Below, piece by piece: positions 6,753 to 7,114 of a stretch of DNA of 7,114 nucleotides. The position numbers and the translations under genes were made by a program. The notes below the pieces were generated by a model. That model was not told where the DNA came from. It did not search any database and worked only from the letters and a program-made list of their open reading frames with translations. This stretch comes from Opitutaceae bacterium (GTDB lineage Bacteria; Verrucomicrobiota; Verrucomicrobiae; Opitutales; Opitutaceae), in the NCBI GenBank assembly GCA_031266495.1, contig JAISAX010000541.1, forward strand, positions 1-7,114. Reading direction: 5' to 3'. Position 1 is the stretch's first letter. Each line of letters opens with the position of its first letter.

Positions 6753-7021
6753 AATTGATCAGACTATTTTTGGTCGGGCTCTAGGCAAATACCGAGGGGG
6801 TCGGGCCGAAGAATGTTAATTTTCAGAGGCACGACGAGGCCAATCCGATAGGGACAAACCGGAATGGCGCTTAGAGAAGGGGGATTGTCGATGAAGCAGG
6901 GAGGGAGGCAAGGAGGGAGCGTATTTTCGTAATTTATTGATAATCAGCGTGAAATGATTTTTCTTTTGTTTAATCATAACGGTTTGAAGATCAAGACATT
7001 ATATTTGCCGGGTTTTTCGCA
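6753..7021. other. Intergenic stretch: G-rich purine tract and AT-rich island, no supported gene
   Basis: From 6753 to 6897 I see no coding signal on either strand; a GTCGGGC 7-mer occurs twice about 27 bp apart. At 6898-6919 the plus strand is almost pure purine, with repeated GGGAGG/AAGGAGG units, and could form a weak two-tetrad G-quadruplex. From about 6920 to 7021 the sequence becomes strikingly AT-rich compared with the rest of the window, with TTTATTGATAATC and TTTAATCATAA runs that would suit a promoter or replication-type unwinding segment, though no defined element is recognisable. A 22-codon plus-strand frame (from 6864) lacks support. A perfect hairpin plus T-tract terminator is not evident. 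Confidence 0.4.
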
Positions 7022-7114
7022 TTATTTGTGTGGCAGTCGTTCGCGGAGGGCGGCGGGCCAGCTGTCAGCGGCGACGGGGCAGTTGGGAGGGCTCAGCGAG
7101 ATTGGCGGGCGTTT
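7022..7114 (-). CDS. C-terminal fragment of an unidentified gene
   Basis: The minus strand is open from the right edge to a TAA at 7024-7022, giving 30 codons that end in WPAALRERLPHK. The other two minus frames are closed by stops. Third positions are mostly C or G, resembling real genes here, and the stop coincides exactly with the change from GC-rich to AT-rich sequence, as expected at the end of a gene. The fragment is too short to assign a family. One plus-strand frame starting with GTG at 7028 is also open, with a less biased third position and no ribosome binding site, so the opposite orientation cannot be fully excluded. Confidence 0.42.
   Translation of the reverse strand, partial: KRPPISLSPPNCPVAADSWPAALRERLPHK

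Noticed and set aside
1..7114. CRISPR array, tRNA, rRNA, or transposase and integrase genes
   Set aside because: I saw no regularly spaced repeats, no tRNA-like cloverleaf signals and no recombinase motifs on either strand.

Overview
The window reads as high-GC bacterial chromosome. Every gene I can support lies on the minus strand, so transcription runs from high to low coordinates. No marker gene fixes the taxon. High GC, weak Shine-Dalgarno signals and a dispersed-repeat-like stretch of the type I associate with Verrucomicrobiota (for example Opitutaceae), Planctomycetes and similar phyla make such a host plausible, but this is inference.

Layout, in transcription order. (1) 7114-7022: a short open frame that ends at a sharp change in composition, probably the C-terminal tail of an unidentified gene. 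(2) 7021-6537: about 485 bases without a convincing gene. It holds an AT-rich island, a purine/G-rich tract, a repeat-like block, and a compact promoter/operator region with two nested 9-bp inverted repeats. (3) 6536-4857: a two-gene hipB-hipA operon, with a helix-turn-helix antitoxin/repressor followed 12 bp later by a full-length HipA-type kinase toxin. (4) 4856-4661: a short intergenic region with a weak promoter candidate. (5) 4660-1: three consecutive genes, jetA (TIGR02677/DUF2397), jetB (TIGR02678/DUF2398) and the first 587 codons of jetC (TIGR02680, SbcC/SMC-like ATPase). jetA and jetB overlap by four bases (ATGA) and jetB and jetC are 10 bp apart, so this is one operon. jetC runs off the left edge.

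Together jetABC are the condensin-like part of a type III Wadjet anti-plasmid system. In characterised Wadjets JetA is the kleisin-like subunit, JetB the KITE-like winged-helix subunit and JetC the SMC-like ATPase; they extrude DNA loops, and the JetD nuclease cleaves small circular DNA. jetD (TIGR02679/DUF2399) is expected just left of position 1 and cannot be seen here.

The system is therefore not new as a family. The points worth a second look are the HipBA module directly upstream in the same orientation, the different codon usage of the hip and jet blocks, the nested operator-like repeats at hipB, and the poly-proline-coding G10/G8 tracts in jetC. The many long plus-strand frames over the jet genes look like shadows created by codon bias.
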